Assembly: GCF_002262875.1 (NCBI RefSeq)
Contig: NZ_NKYE01000002.1
Span: 1-64,000, forward strand
Direction: 5' to 3'
DNA from: Amycolatopsis antarctica
GTDB lineage: Bacteria; Actinomycetota; Actinomycetes; Mycobacteriales; Pseudonocardiaceae
Length of the DNA: 64,000 nucleotides
Below, one piece after another: positions 1 to 9,247 of this stretch. How positions within the stretch are numbered: the first letter of the stretch is position 1; each line of letters begins with the position of its first letter. The notes under the pieces were generated by a model, which saw nothing but the letters and a program-made list of their open reading frames with translations, was not told the DNA's origin and searched no databases. The translations under genes and the position numbers were made by a program.

Positions 1-131
1 ATCAACCCCAGACGCGACTACCAACCCACCGGAGCCCCCAAAGGGCCCACCCGCCGACCCCACACATAACAACAGCCGAACCGACACTTCGTCGGTCCGA
101 CTGTCGCCGATGTCCTGAGACATCACATCGG

Positions 132-205
132 TCGGGATGACAGGATTTGAACCTGCGACCCTTCGCTCCCAAAGCGAATGCGCTACCAAGCTGCGCCACA
201 TCCCG
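132..205 (-). tRNA. tRNA-Pro (anticodon UGG)
   Basis: On the minus strand a full cloverleaf reads from CGGGATG to CATCCCG plus discriminator A. It has a D-loop with GGTAGCGC, the anticodon loop CTTTGGGAG (anticodon TGG) and a T-arm with GGTTCAAATCC. The acceptor stem pairs over 7 bp. CCA is not encoded, because CCG follows. It diverges from the tRNA-Gly gene about 95 bases away. Confidence 0.96.
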
Positions 206-299
206 CTCCGCCGCACCGGAAACCGGAAACCCCGGGCGGTGCGACGGCAGCTTAGCGGTAACCGGTAAGCTACTCGCAGGCCTGGTCCGCCGGGCCCGT

Positions 300-373
300 G
301 CGGGTGTAGCTCAATGGTAGAGCCCCAGTCTTCCAAACTGGCTACGCGGGTTCGATTCCCGTCACCCGCTCCA
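300..373 (+). tRNA. tRNA-Gly (anticodon UCC)
   Basis: The sequence from GCGGGTG to CACCCGC folds as a cloverleaf with the anticodon loop CTTCCAA (anticodon TCC) and a T-arm containing GGTTCGATTCC. The 3' CCA is encoded, unlike in the neighbouring tRNA-Pro. A strong hairpin follows about 20 bases downstream. Confidence 0.96.
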
Positions 374-395
374 CTCGAGAAGACGCACGTCAGAC

Positions 396-441
396 CGCCG
401 ACGGCGGCGACCTCCGGTACGGCGGGTCGCCGCCGTCGGCG
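396..441 (+). terminator. Hairpin terminator after tRNA-Gly
   Basis: A perfect 17-bp inverted repeat (396-412 with 425-441) encloses a 12-base loop, and no T-run follows. U-less hairpins of this kind are common as terminators in high-GC actinobacteria. It separates the tRNA transcript from tig. Confidence 0.7.
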
Positions 442-603
442 TATGCGTGGCCGTTGGCGGCCAAACCGGACCCCGAACAGGCAAGACCTGCCCCTGGGCC
501 TAGACTCGCCCCTGCCCGTGGCCCATGCGTGGCCGCGGAGCTGTGAACGCCAATCACCGGTAAGAAGCACGAACCAGACCGTTACGGCTCGAGGAGAATC
601 ACG

Positions 604-2007
604 TTGAAGAGCACCGTCGAGCAGCTCAGCCCGACGCGGGTGAAGATCAATGTCGAGGTGCCGTTCGACGAACTCAAACCGAACTTCGACCGCGCGTACA
701 AGAAGATCGCCCAGCAGGTCCGCATCCCCGGGTTCCGCCCCGGGAAGGTGCCGGCCCGGGTGCTGGAGAGCCGGATCGGCCGCGCCCCGGTGCTCGATGA
801 GGTCGTCAACGAGGTCATCCCCGCCAAGTACCTGGAAGCCGTCCAGGCGGGCGAGGTCCGCACGCTGGGCCGTCCCGAGTTCGAGGTGACCAAGCTCGAG
901 GACCGCGAGGTCCTGGAGTTCACCGCCGAGGTCGACATCCGGCCGCAGATCGACCTGCCCGACTTCGCCGGCATCTCCGTCAGCGTCGACGATGTCGAGC
1001 TGGAGGAGTCCGAGGTCGACGAGCAGCTCGACGAGCTGCGCGCCCGATTCGGCACCCTGACCGGCGTCAAGCGTCCCGCGGAGAACGGCGACTTCGTCTC
1101 GATCGACCTCTCCGCGCAGGTGGACGGCGAGGAGGTCGCGGACGCGACCACCTCCGGGCTGTCCTACGAGATCGGTTCCGGTCAGCTCGTCGACGGCATC
1201 GACGACGCGATCATCGGCGCCGACGAGGGCGAGACCAAGAAGTTCACCACCAAGCTGGTGGCCGGCGACCACGCCGGCAAGGACGCCGAGGTCAGCGTCA
1301 CCGTGCAGTCGGTCAAGGTGCGCGAGCTGCCCGAGGCGGACGACGAGTTCGCCCAGATGGCCAGCGAGTTCGACACCATCGACGAGCTCAAGGGCGACCT
1401 TCGCGAGCGGCTCGGCCGGGTGAAGAAGATGCAGCAGGGCGTCCAGGCCCGCGACAAGGTGCTCGAGGCACTGCTCGACTCCACCGAGGTCCCGATGCCG
1501 GAGGCCGTCCTCGACGGCGAGATCGAGAACCGCAAGCACGACGCGGTGCACCAGTTCGACCACGACGAGGACGCGTTCGCCAAGGCGCTCGAGGCCGAGG
1601 GCAAGACCGTCGAGCAGTTCGACGCCGAGGTCCGCGAGGAGTCGGAGAAGGCGGTCCGTACCCAGCTTGTGCTGGACACCATCGCTGACGCCGAGAACGT
1701 CGAGGTCAACGACGGCGAGCTGACCGAGCGCATCGTCTACCAGGCGCAGCGCTTCGGCGTCAGCCCGGACGAGTACGTGCAGCGGGCTCAGCAGTCCGGC
1801 CAGCTCGGCGCGATCTACGCCGACGTCCGCCGCGGCAAGGCGCTCGCCTCGGTCGTGCGCGGTGCCACGGTGACCGACTCGGCCGGTGTGGCGATCGACC
1901 TGGACGAGCTGTTCGGCCCGCAGGACCAGGCCGAGACCGGCCAGCCCGAGACCGCGGCCGAGGAGGCGCAGGTCACGGAGAACGCGGGAACAACCGACGA
2001 TAAGTAA
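604..2007 (+). CDS. tig: Trigger factor, ribosome-bound chaperone and prolyl isomerase
   Basis: Trigger factor binds at the ribosomal exit tunnel and shields nascent chains in the cytosol. The 467-residue product has the N-terminal ribosome-binding domain with the signature G-F-R-P-G-K near residue 43, a central FKBP-type PPIase domain and the C-terminal helical chaperone domain. The last ~30 residues are acidic and Glu/Thr-rich, as in actinobacterial homologues. TTG at 604 is the start: GAGGAGA at 591-597 is a well-placed ribosome binding site and the protein begins with the usual M-K-S-T-V-E. It lies directly upstream of the clpP operon, a conserved arrangement that links folding with degradation. 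Length is typical. Confidence 0.97.
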   Translation: MKSTVEQLSPTRVKINVEVPFDELKPNFDRAYKKIAQQVRIPGFRPGKVPARVLESRIGRAPVLDEVVNEVIPAKYLEAVQAGEVRTLGRPEFEVTKLEDREVLEFTAEVDIRPQIDLPDFAGISVSVDDVELEESEVDEQLDELRARFGTLTGVKRPAENGDFVSIDLSAQVDGEEVADATTSGLSYEIGSGQLVDGIDDAIIGADEGETKKFTTKLVAGDHAGKDAEVSVTVQSVKVRELPEADDEFAQMASEFDTIDELKGDLRERLGRVKKMQQGVQARDKVLEALLDSTEVPMPEAVLDGEIENRKHDAVHQFDHDEDAFAKALEAEGKTVEQFDAEVREESEKAVRTQLVLDTIADAENVEVNDGELTERIVYQAQRFGVSPDEYVQRAQQSGQLGAIYADVRRGKALASVVRGATVTDSAGVAIDLDELFGPQDQAETGQPETAAEEAQVTENAGTTDDK

Positions 2008-2016
2008 TGCTCTGAG

Positions 2017-2058
2017 CGAACTTGGGCGGTGTCAGGCATTCTGCACCGCCCAAGTTCG
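2017..2058. terminator. Inverted repeat between tig and clpP1
   Basis: Two perfect 15-base arms (2017-2031 and 2044-2058) flank a 12-base loop; a G-T and an A-T pair extend the stem to 17 bp. No T-run follows. It sits 10 bases after the tig stop and about 105 bases before clpP1. It most likely terminates tig or attenuates readthrough, so clpP1 probably has its own promoter between 2060 and 2150. Confidence 0.6.
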
Positions 2059-2163
2059 TTAGGGTCGGTTGCAAGATCTTCCCAGATCCCAGGCATTCGA
2101 CTAGGACGCAAGGGAGTGGTCGTCGTCCCCACGACGGCCACGGCGGCGAAAAGGTAGGCACAC

Positions 2164-2772
2164 GTGACGCAGCACATGCCCGAGGGGCGGACCAGCACCG
2201 CGGGACTCAACCTGACCGATTCGGTGTACGAGCGGCTGCTCCAGGAGCGGATCGTCGTGCTCGGATCCGAGGTCAACGACGACATCGCCAACCGCATCAC
2301 CGCGCAGCTTCTGCTGCTGTCGGCGGAGGACTCGGAATCCGACATCCGCTTCTACATCAACTCGCCCGGCGGCTCGGTGACCGCGGGCTTCGCCATCTAC
2401 GACACGATGCAGCTCATCAAGCCGGACGTGGCGACCTACGCGATGGGCCTCGCGGCCTCGATGGGGCAGTTCCTGCTCTCCTCGGGTGCCCCCGGCAAGC
2501 GCTACTCGCTTCCGCACGCACGCATCCTCATGCACCAGCCCTCGGCCGGCGTCGGCGGCACCGCCTCCGACATCGCGATCCAGGCCGAGGTGTTCGGCAA
2601 GTGGAAGCACGAGCTGGCCAAGATCACCGCTGACCAGACCGGTCAGACGGTGGAGCAGATCACCGCCGACGGTGACCGCGACCGGTGGTTCACGGCGGAC
2701 GAGGCCAGGGAGTACGGCTTCGTCGACCACGTCCTCACCCGGGAGAACCAGCTCCCGAACGCGAACGGCTGA
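2164..2772 (+). CDS. clpP1: ATP-dependent Clp protease proteolytic subunit ClpP1
   Basis: This is a serine peptidase of family S14 that forms heptameric rings and, in actinobacteria, works as a mixed ClpP1P2 tetradecamer fed by ClpX or ClpC1. Catalytic Ser99 (G-L-A-A-S-M-G), His124 (M-H-Q-P) and Asp173 are all present in the 202-residue product. The GTG start at 2164 follows AAAGGTAGG with normal spacing; an internal ATG at 2176 is the alternative. clpP2 follows after 25 bases and forms an operon with it. In actinobacteria the pair is usually activated by ClgR; I could not place a convincing ClgR box by eye. Confidence 0.97.
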   Translation: MTQHMPEGRTSTAGLNLTDSVYERLLQERIVVLGSEVNDDIANRITAQLLLLSAEDSESDIRFYINSPGGSVTAGFAIYDTMQLIKPDVATYAMGLAASMGQFLLSSGAPGKRYSLPHARILMHQPSAGVGGTASDIAIQAEVFGKWKHELAKITADQTGQTVEQITADGDRDRWFTADEAREYGFVDHVLTRENQLPNANG

Positions 2773-2797
2773 CCGGGTCCGGTAGGAGGAGAACCAC

Positions 2798-3427
2798 ATG
2801 AGCAACTTCCAGCTCCCGCAGTCCCGGTACGTGCTGCCCTCGTACGTCGAGCGCACCAGCTACGGGATCAAGGAATCCAACCCGTACAACAAGTTGTACG
2901 AGGAGCGCCAGATCATGCTGGGCGTCCAGGTGGACGACGCCTCGGCGAACGACATCATGGTCCAGTTGCTGCACCTTGAGCACGAGGACCCGGATCGCGA
3001 CATCACGATCTACATCAACTCGCCCGGTGGTTCGTTCACCGCGCTGATGGCGATCTACGACACGATGCAGTACGTCCGTCCGGACATCGCCACGATGTGC
3101 ATCGGCCAGGCCGCGAGCGCGGCGGCGGTCCTGCTGGCGGCGGGAACCCCGGGCAAGCGCATGGCGCTGCCGAACGCGCGGGTGCTGATCCACCAGCCGG
3201 CCACCGAGGGCACCTACGGGCAGGTCTCGGACCTGGAGATCCAGGCCGCCGAGATCCAGCGGGTCCGTAAGCTCATGGAGACCACGCTGGCCAAGCACAC
3301 GACCCAGACCGAGGAGCAGGTCCGCCGCGACGTCGAGCGCGACAAGATCCTCACCGCCGCCCAGGCGCAGGAGTACGGCATCATCGACCAGGTGCTGCCG
3401 TACCGCAAGGCCTCCATGGAGAGCTGA
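2798..3427 (+). CDS. clpP2: ATP-dependent Clp protease proteolytic subunit ClpP2
   Basis: This is the second S14 peptidase, partner of ClpP1 in the hetero-tetradecamer; in mycobacteria the ATPases dock on the ClpP2 ring. Ser107 (G-Q-A-A-S-A), His132 (I-H-Q-P) and Asp182 form an intact triad in a 209-residue product. The N-terminus is longer than in ClpP1, which may include a processed propeptide (inference). The ATG follows AGGAGGAG. A very strong hairpin terminator lies just downstream, so clpX is probably expressed from its own promoter. Confidence 0.97.
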   Translation: MSNFQLPQSRYVLPSYVERTSYGIKESNPYNKLYEERQIMLGVQVDDASANDIMVQLLHLEHEDPDRDITIYINSPGGSFTALMAIYDTMQYVRPDIATMCIGQAASAAAVLLAAGTPGKRMALPNARVLIHQPATEGTYGQVSDLEIQAAEIQRVRKLMETTLAKHTTQTEEQVRRDVERDKILTAAQAQEYGIIDQVLPYRKASMES

Positions 3428-3437
3428 TCTCGTCGCC

Positions 3438-3474
3438 GGTGGGGTGCGTGTCGCCGAGCGACACGCACCCCACC
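3438..3474 (+). terminator. Terminator of the clpP1-clpP2 operon
   Basis: A perfect 16-bp stem (3438-3453 with 3459-3474) has a 5-base CCGAG loop and begins 10 bases after the clpP2 stop. There is no T-run. Confidence 0.8.
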
Positions 3475-3640
3475 GTGACGCTAAGGTCTCTTGGTTCGTG
3501 CTTGTGATGGCGCGGGTTCTCCCGTACGGCCCTCCGGGCAGGTACCGTCGTTACAAGCTCGCAAGGGCCTGTGTTGTGACGCGGGCATACAGACGCATCA
3601 GGTGCATTCCGGTGCGCCGGAGGGGACGAGGTCGACGGCC

Positions 3641-4936
3641 ATGGCTCGGATCGGTGACGGCGGGGACCTGCTGAAATGCTCTTTCTGCGGGAAGAGTCAG
3701 AAGCAGGTGAAGAAGCTCATCGCCGGCCCAGGCGTGTACATCTGTGATGAGTGCATCGACCTGTGCAACGAGATCATCGAGGAGGAGCTGGCCGAGGCCG
3801 GCGACGTCAAGCTCGACGAGCTGCCGAAGCCCGCCGAGATCCGCGACTTCCTCGAGCAGTACATCATCGGCCAGGACGACGCGAAGCGCGCGCTCGCGGT
3901 GGCGGTCTACAACCACTACAAGCGCATCCAGTCCGACGACAAGTCCGGGCCGAAGGACTCCAAGGACGAGCCGGTCGAACTGGCCAAGTCCAACATCCTG
4001 ATGCTCGGCCCCACCGGCTGCGGCAAGACCTACCTCGCGCAGACGCTGGCGAAGCTGCTGAACGTCCCGTTCGCCATCGCTGACGCGACCGCGCTCACCG
4101 AGGCCGGATACGTGGGCGAGGACGTCGAGAACATCCTGCTCAAGCTCATCCAGGCCGCCGACTACGACGTCAAGCGGGCCGAGACCGGCATCATCTACAT
4201 CGACGAGGTCGACAAGATCGCCCGCAAGTCGGAGAACCCGTCGATCACCCGCGACGTCTCCGGTGAGGGCGTCCAGCAGGCGCTGCTGAAAATCCTGGAG
4301 GGCACCACCGCCTCGGTGCCGCCGCAGGGCGGTCGCAAGCACCCGCACCAGGAGTTCATCCAGATCGACACCACGAACGTCCTGTTCATCGTGGCAGGTG
4401 CGTTCGCGGGCCTTGAGAAGATCATCAACGAGCGCGTCGGCAAGCGGGGCCTTGGCTTCGGTGCCGAGATCCGCACCAAGCGCGAGATCGAGGACAGCGA
4501 CGTCTTCTCCGACACCATGCCGGAGGATCTGATCAAGTTCGGTCTCATCCCGGAGTTCATCGGCCGCCTCCCCGTGGTGGCGAGCGTGTCGAACCTGGAC
4601 AAGCTCTCGCTCGTGCAAATCCTCACCGCTCCGCGCAACGCGCTGGTGAAGCAGTACAAGAAGCTCTTCGAGCTGGACAACGTCGAGCTCGAGTTCACCA
4701 AGACGGCGCTCGAGGCGATCGCCGACCAGGCGGTGCTGCGCGGCACCGGTGCCCGCGGTCTCCGCGCGATCATGGAGGAAGTCCTCCAGCCGGTCATGTA
4801 CGACATCCCCAGTCGCGACGACGTGGCGAAGGTCGTCATCACCGAGCAGACCGTGCGGGAGAACGTGAACCCGACGATCGTGTCGCGGCAGCCCTCGCGC
4901 CGTCAGCGCAACGAGCGCGGGGAGAAGTCGGCCTGA
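3641..4936 (+). CDS. clpX: ATP-dependent Clp protease ATP-binding subunit ClpX
   Basis: This AAA+ unfoldase recognises ssrA-tagged and other substrates and feeds them to ClpP1P2. The N-terminal zinc-binding domain has Cys13, Cys16, Cys35 and Cys38. Walker A is G-P-T-G-C-G-K-T at 123-130 and Walker B I-I-Y-I-D-E at 184-189. The sensor-2 segment G-A-R-G-L-R lies near the C-terminus. The frame stays open upstream to a GTG at 3491, but ATG 3641 gives the conserved [10 protein letters not shown] start and the usual length (431 residues), behind AGGGGACGAG. The 166 bases between the clpP2 terminator and this ATG must hold its promoter. Confidence 0.97.
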   Translation: MARIGDGGDLLKCSFCGKSQKQVKKLIAGPGVYICDECIDLCNEIIEEELAEAGDVKLDELPKPAEIRDFLEQYIIGQDDAKRALAVAVYNHYKRIQSDDKSGPKDSKDEPVELAKSNILMLGPTGCGKTYLAQTLAKLLNVPFAIADATALTEAGYVGEDVENILLKLIQAADYDVKRAETGIIYIDEVDKIARKSENPSITRDVSGEGVQQALLKILEGTTASVPPQGGRKHPHQEFIQIDTTNVLFIVAGAFAGLEKIINERVGKRGLGFGAEIRTKREIEDSDVFSDTMPEDLIKFGLIPEFIGRLPVVASVSNLDKLSLVQILTAPRNALVKQYKKLFELDNVELEFTKTALEAIADQAVLRGTGARGLRAIMEEVLQPVMYDIPSRDDVAKVVITEQTVRENVNPTIVSRQPSRRQRNERGEKSA

Positions 4937-4976
4937 CCAGTACGTGGCCGCGCGTTGAGCGCGGCGGGAGTTGACG

Positions 4977-5333
4977 GTGAGCCCTCGCCCGGACGGTGAG
5001 CGTCCTCCGATCGGCGAGGTGCACGGCTTCAGCGAGCTGACCCAGCGCATGATCGTCGGCGCCTACGAGCGGTGTACGCGGCTGCACCGGGTGCTCGCTC
5101 TGACGATGGGCCTGCTCGCCGTGTCGTGCGCCGCGGCGTCGGTATCCCGGTTCTCGCTGCTGCCCGTGCTGCCGTTGCCACTGCTCGGCCTGGCCGCGTT
5201 CGCCCTGTCCCGGATGCGGCACAACCTCGATCGCAGGCGCAGGCTCCTGCGCTGGGCCATCATGTTCACCGGGGCGCTGTTCGTCGCGTTCTGGACGATG
5301 GCCGTGCTCGGCCGCTACTACCACGCCGACTGA
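4977..5333 (+). CDS. Small integral membrane protein, function unknown
   Basis: A 118-residue product with about three hydrophobic segments (roughly residues 45-62, 65-80 and 94-112) and a basic loop (R-M-R-H-N-L-D-R-R-R-R) between the second and third. I do not recognise a named family. GTG 4977 is preferred over the in-frame TTG 4971 because GCGGGAG at 4964-4970 then has 6-base spacing. It starts 40 bases after clpX and may be co-transcribed with it. It converges on the esterase gene. Confidence 0.72.
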   Translation: MSPRPDGERPPIGEVHGFSELTQRMIVGAYERCTRLHRVLALTMGLLAVSCAAASVSRFSLLPVLPLPLLGLAAFALSRMRHNLDRRRRLLRWAIMFTGALFVAFWTMAVLGRYYHAD

Positions 5334-5352
5334 GCGGTTCGCGGGCGATCAC

Positions 5353-5372
5353 CACGGCGTCCGCACGCCGTG
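5353..5372. terminator. Small hairpin between converging genes
   Basis: CACGGCGT and ACGCCGTG form an 8-bp stem with a 4-base loop between the ends of the membrane-protein gene and the converging esterase gene. It is a plausible bidirectional terminator. Confidence 0.45.
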
Positions 5373-5385
5373 TTCCGAACCGAAC

Positions 5386-6363
5386 TCACCTGACGGAGGC
5401 GGCGCCCGATCGGGGAACGTGCTTGCCGAGGAAGCCGATGACGCTGGGCACGACGGAGCGGTTGAACGCGTCGGAGTGCGTGCCGGGCCCGGTGAACCCG
5501 ACGGTGGGCCTGGCTGCGGCGATGTAGCGGCGGGCTCCCTCGATGAACCGGTCCTCGGTTCCGCACCACAGCCCGGTCGGGATGCCGCGCAGCGCGTCGA
5601 TGTTGCGCAGCGGATCCATCGACGCCCAGTCGGCCGCGTCGCGGAACGCCCCGCGTTTCGACATCTCCGCCCACGAGGTGATCAGCGCCGGGGCCATCAC
5701 CGCGACCGCCGAGACGGGTTGCCTGCGCTCCGAACGCCGGCGGGCGTAGAGCATGGAGCCGAAGCCACCCATCGAGTTGCCCGCGCAGGCGAACGGTGCG
5801 CCGTCCCGGCCGCCGAGACCTCGTTCGCGCAGCCACGCCGGGATCTCCTCGAGCAGCATGCCCATCGGGTCGTCGCCGGATGTGTTCTCGTGCCAGTAGC
5901 TGTTGCCACCGTCGACCGCCACGAAGCCGAACGACGGCATCGCCCTGCGCGCCACGTCACTGCTCAGCCGCGAGACCAGTCCGGTCGGTGCGGCCTTGCG
6001 GGCGGACGCCCCCAGGCCGTGCAGCAGCAGCACCATCGGCAGCCCGCGGGCGGGAGAGCGTGACGGCAGCATCGTCACCAGTTCCACCTCGCGGCCACGC
6101 GCCGCGGAGTACACCTTCTCGATCCTGGTGACGCCGACCTGGGTGGCGGGGGAGGGCGAGGCGACGCCGAGTCCCCGCTGCAGCGGCTCGGTGAACGGCA
6201 GCTTCCCGGAGGCGGTGGCCGCGGCGACACCGAGGACCCCGAGACCCGAGCCGCCCGCGAGCAACACCGAACGACGGCTGTGCCGCCTTTCGCCCTGCGC
6301 GGGCAGGTCCTCCGGCTGACCGTCGGCAGGCCCTCGTCCGGCCGACCCCACCCTGCTCCGCAC
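5386..6363 (-). CDS. Tat-exported alpha/beta-hydrolase (putative esterase)
   Basis: The N-terminus carries R-R-S-V-L-L-A-G-G-S-G-L-G, a twin-arginine signal followed by an Ala/Gly-rich hydrophobic stretch, so the product is probably exported. The mature part is an alpha/beta-hydrolase of the esterase-D/antigen-85 type: L-L-L-H-G-L-G as oxyanion strand, nucleophile elbow G-N-S-M-G-G near residue 195, and an acid/His pair in W-C-G-T-E-D-R and G-T-H-S-D-A-F near the C-terminus. The enzyme is likely active on ester or acyl substrates in the cell envelope; the substrate cannot be read from sequence. The first codon is GTG, and a later start before the Tat motif is possible. Confidence 0.85.
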   Translation of the reverse strand: MRSRVGSAGRGPADGQPEDLPAQGERRHSRRSVLLAGGSGLGVLGVAAATASGKLPFTEPLQRGLGVASPSPATQVGVTRIEKVYSAARGREVELVTMLPSRSPARGLPMVLLLHGLGASARKAAPTGLVSRLSSDVARRAMPSFGFVAVDGGNSYWHENTSGDDPMGMLLEEIPAWLRERGLGGRDGAPFACAGNSMGGFGSMLYARRRSERRQPVSAVAVMAPALITSWAEMSKRGAFRDAADWASMDPLRNIDALRGIPTGLWCGTEDRFIEGARRYIAAARPTVGFTGPGTHSDAFNRSVVPSVIGFLGKHVPRSGAASVR

Positions 6364-6487
6364 CCCGGCCTCCGTCGCGCCTGATCCCGATGGGCCGGAC
6401 GACGGGACGAACCCGCCGGTCTCTCGGATGGAGCCGACCTCGCATCAGCTCATCGCTCGCCGGGGCTCCTGCGTTTCGCACCCCGGC

Positions 6488-7309
6488 TCAGGTCACCCGA
6501 TGTTGTCCGGAGTAGACGTTCATGTTCGCGCCACGCAGGAAGCCGATCACGGTCATGCCGTGCTCCTCGGCCAGTTCCACCGCCAGCGAGGACGGGGCGG
6601 ACACCGCCGCCAGCAGCGGCACCCCCGCCATCGCCGCCTTCTGGACGAGCTCGAACGAGACGCGGCCGGAGACCAGCAGGCCGTGGCCCGTGAGCGGGAT
6701 GCGGCCCTCCAGCAGTGCCCAGCCCAGTACCTTGTCGACGGCGTTGTGCCTGCCGACGTCCTCCCGCACGACCAGCAGTCCGCCGTCCGCGTCGAACAGG
6801 GCGGCCGCGTGCAGCCCGCCGGTCGTCGCGAACACCTTCTGCCGCTCACGCAGGGCGTCGGGCAACCCGGCCAGCAGTTCCGGGGACACGGTGAACGGGT
6901 CGGAAGACGGGTGGTAGCGGGTGCGCAGCCGGACGGCGTCGAGCGCGGCCTTGCCGCAGACGCCGCAGGACGAGGTCGTGTAGAAGTTGCGCTCCACCCC
7001 GGTCTCCGGCGGTGGCACCCCCTCGGCGAGGGTCAGGTCGAGCACGTTGTAGGTGTTGCGGCCCTGCTCGTCGACCCCGTCGCAGTAGCGCGCGGCGCGC
7101 ACGTCCTCGCGGTCGCCGACCACGCCCTCGGTGAGCAGGAAGCCGTGTGCCAGCTCGATGTCGTTGCCGGGTGTCCGCATGGTCACCGCCAGCGCCCTGC
7201 CGCCGACCCGGACCTCCATCGGCTCCTCGGCCGCCAGCGCGTCGGGGCGGCTGCGTTCACCGTTCGCGGAGATCATCCGGACCGGCCTGCGGACCGTCAC
7301 CCGTCCCAT
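6488..7309 (-). CDS. fdhD: Formate dehydrogenase accessory sulfurtransferase FdhD
   Basis: FdhD passes sulfur from a cysteine desulfurase to the molybdenum cofactor, which formate dehydrogenases need for activity. The 273-residue product has the diagnostic C-G-V-C-G-K motif (Cys115, Cys118) and conserved F-A-T-T-G-G-L-H and [12 protein letters not shown] blocks. Its likely client is the FdhF/YdeP-type molybdoenzyme encoded 7 kb away on the same strand. The ATG at 7309 is preceded by a GAGG. The upstream side abuts a hydrolase relic. Confidence 0.96.
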   Translation of the reverse strand: MGRVTVRRPVRMISANGERSRPDALAAEEPMEVRVGGRALAVTMRTPGNDIELAHGFLLTEGVVGDREDVRAARYCDGVDEQGRNTYNVLDLTLAEGVPPPETGVERNFYTTSSCGVCGKAALDAVRLRTRYHPSSDPFTVSPELLAGLPDALRERQKVFATTGGLHAAALFDADGGLLVVREDVGRHNAVDKVLGWALLEGRIPLTGHGLLVSGRVSFELVQKAAMAGVPLLAAVSAPSSLAVELAEEHGMTVIGFLRGANMNVYSGQHRVT

Positions 7310-7429
7310 TCAGGCCTCATTCCCGCATTCGTGCCGAACACTGCGATCGACGCTGCGCCGCGCACCTCGCCGTCTCCCGAGCCTACGCCCGGAGTGTGTC
7401 GACGAGCCCGCCGCGGGGACGCGTCCGGC

Positions 7430-7750
7430 ACCGTGTTCACCAACCCCGGTGGCCCCGATAGCAGTGGCCGGATCCCGCCACGGCTGGAGCCGATCGTGAG
7501 CGCCCGCTTCGACATCGTCGGTTTCGGCCCTCGTGGCGTCGGCGAGTCCACTCCGGTCACCTGTTCCGATGACCCGGCCGACGTGGCCAGGAACATGGAC
7601 CTGCTGCGCCGCGCCGTCGGTGACCAGCAGCTGCACTACAACGGCACGTTCTACGGGACGCACCTGGGCGAGGTGTACGCCACGCTGTTCCCACCACGGG
7701 TTCGGGCGATGGTGCTCGACGGCGTACTGCAACCTCGGGAGTGGATCACC
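7430..7750 (+). pseudogene. Relic of a tripeptidyl-aminopeptidase-type alpha/beta-hydrolase
   Basis: One frame reads T-V-F-T-N-P-G-G-P, then F-D-I-V-G-F-G-P-R-G-V-G-E-S-T-P-V-T-C, then L-R-R-A-V-G-D and Y-G-T-H-L-G-E-V-Y-A. These are consecutive landmarks of the secreted SlpD/tripeptidyl-aminopeptidase family. The piece lacks both ends, and the segment between the TC box and the nucleophile region is much shorter than in the family. The nucleophile elbow that should be G-T-S-Y-G-T reads G-T-F-Y-G-T, so the catalytic Ser is gone. The D-P-R-G motif is G-P-R-G. It is a decayed, internally deleted gene left between fdhD and the OFA transporter. Confidence 0.8.
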
Positions 7751-7882
7751 GGCCGGCCGCCGGGGTGTCCGCGGCCACCGTTCGCGGAGATCCCGGATGC
7801 CGTGACGGGCGCTTCGCTGCGCTCGCGGCGACCGGGTAATACATTGCAGACTCACATCTTCAGCGTAGGTGAGGAGCGCCGC

Positions 7883-9247
7883 ATGGCACTCAGCTTCCTC
7901 GATCGTTCGCACACCGTGGCGCCCGCCGGATGGAGCCGCTGGCTGATCCCGCCCGCCGCGCTCTCGGTGCATCTGGCCATCGGCCAGGCGTACGCGTGGA
8001 GCGTGTTCAAGAGCCCGTTGCAGGACGCGCTCGGCCTGTCCGGCACGCAGAGCGCCCTGCCGTTCCAGCTCGGCATCGTCATGCTGGGACTGTCCGCGGC
8101 GTTCGGCGGGACACTGGTGGAGCGCAACGGCCCGCGCTGGGCGATGTTCGTCTCCGCCACCTGCTTCTCCTCGGGCTTCCTCATCTCCGCGCTCGGTGTC
8201 GCGCTCTCCCAGTTCTGGGTGGTCGTCCTCGGCTACGGCCTGGTCGGCGGCGTGGGGCTGGGAATCGGCTACATCTCGCCGGTCTCCACGCTGATCAAGT
8301 GGTTCCCGGACCGGCCGGGTATGGCCACCGGTATCGCGATCATGGGGTTCGGCGGTGGCGCGCTCATCGCCTCGCCGTGGTCGCGGCAGATGCTGGACTC
8401 GTTCGGTACCGACACCGGCGGCATCGCCACCGCTTTCCTGGTGCACGGAATCGTCTACGCGGTCTTCATGTCGCTGGGCGTGCTGCTGATCCGGGTGCCT
8501 GCGGACGGCTGGCGGCCGAAGGGCTGGACCCCGCCGAAGCCGGACGGCAACTCGATGATCACCCGTGCCAACGTGTCCGCCCGCAACGCGATCCGCACGC
8601 CGCAGTTCTGGCTGCTGTGGGTCATCCTCTGCTTCAACGTCACCGCCGGGATCGGTATCCTGGAGAAGGCCGATCCGATGATCCGTGCGTTCTTCGAGGA
8701 CACCTCGGCACCGGTCAGCGTGGCGGCGGCGAGCGGGTTCGTTGCCCTGCTGTCGCTGACGAACATGCTCGGCAGGTTCGTCTGGTCCTCCACCTCGGAT
8801 CTGGTGGGGCGTAAGAACATCTACCGCCTCTACCTGGGTGCCGGGGCGCTGATGTACCTCGTCATCGCGCTCACCACGAACTCCTCGAAACTGGTCTTCG
8901 TGCTGTGCGCTCTGGTGATCCTGTCCTTCTACGGCGGCGGATTCGCCACCATCCCGGCGTACCTGAAGGACCTGTTCGGTACCTACCAGGTCGGGGCCAT
9001 CCACGGGCGGCTGCTCACCGCCTGGTCCACCGCGGGTGTACTGGGCCCGCTGATCGTCAACGCCATCGCCGACAGCCAGGGCGAGGCCGGAAAGTCCGGA
9101 CCGGACCTGTACTCCACGTCGTTGTACGTGATGATCGGGCTGCTGGTGGTCGGCTTCCTGGCCAACGAGCTGGTGCGGCCGGTACATCCGAGGTTCCACG
9201 AGCCCGCCGGTGAACCCGGCCGGGCCACCGCCGGAAAGGACGCCTGA
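7883..9247 (+). CDS. OFA-family MFS transporter (oxalate/formate antiporter-like)
   Basis: A 454-residue, 12-helix major facilitator protein. Landmarks are G-Q-A-Y-A-W-S-V-F in helix 1, R-N-G-P-R-W between helices 2 and 3, G-Y-I-S-P-V-S-T-L-I-K-W-F-P-D in helix 4, and G-R-F-V-W-S-S-T-S-D in the second half; these fit the oxalate:formate antiporter family. It probably exchanges small carboxylates across the plasma membrane. The ATG at 7883 follows GAGGAG; the open frame continues far upstream only through the hydrolase relic and the fdhD antisense. The next small gene overlaps its stop codon. The nearby fdhD and fdhF-like genes suggest formate or oxalate as substrate (inference). Confidence 0.9.
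   Translation: MALSFLDRSHTVAPAGWSRWLIPPAALSVHLAIGQAYAWSVFKSPLQDALGLSGTQSALPFQLGIVMLGLSAAFGGTLVERNGPRWAMFVSATCFSSGFLISALGVALSQFWVVVLGYGLVGGVGLGIGYISPVSTLIKWFPDRPGMATGIAIMGFGGGALIASPWSRQMLDSFGTDTGGIATAFLVHGIVYAVFMSLGVLLIRVPADGWRPKGWTPPKPDGNSMITRANVSARNAIRTPQFWLLWVILCFNVTAGIGILEKADPMIRAFFEDTSAPVSVAAASGFVALLSLTNMLGRFVWSSTSDLVGRKNIYRLYLGAGALMYLVIALTTNSSKLVFVLCALVILSFYGGGFATIPAYLKDLFGTYQVGAIHGRLLTAWSTAGVLGPLIVNAIADSQGEAGKSGPDLYSTSLYVMIGLLVVGFLANELVRPVHPRFHEPAGEPGRATAGKDA

Noticed and set aside
132..373. Integration (att) site at the tRNA genes
   Set aside because: No integrase and no direct repeat of a tRNA 3' end was seen in the window.
7310..9199. Minus-strand frame of 629 codons opposite the OFA transporter
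   Set aside because: Low-complexity His/Arg/Gln composition, no start context; shadow of the transporter.
6428..9247. A 939-codon plus frame reading as one protein
   Set aside because: It combines fdhD antisense, the hydrolase relic and the real transporter, which starts at 7883 behind GAGGAG.
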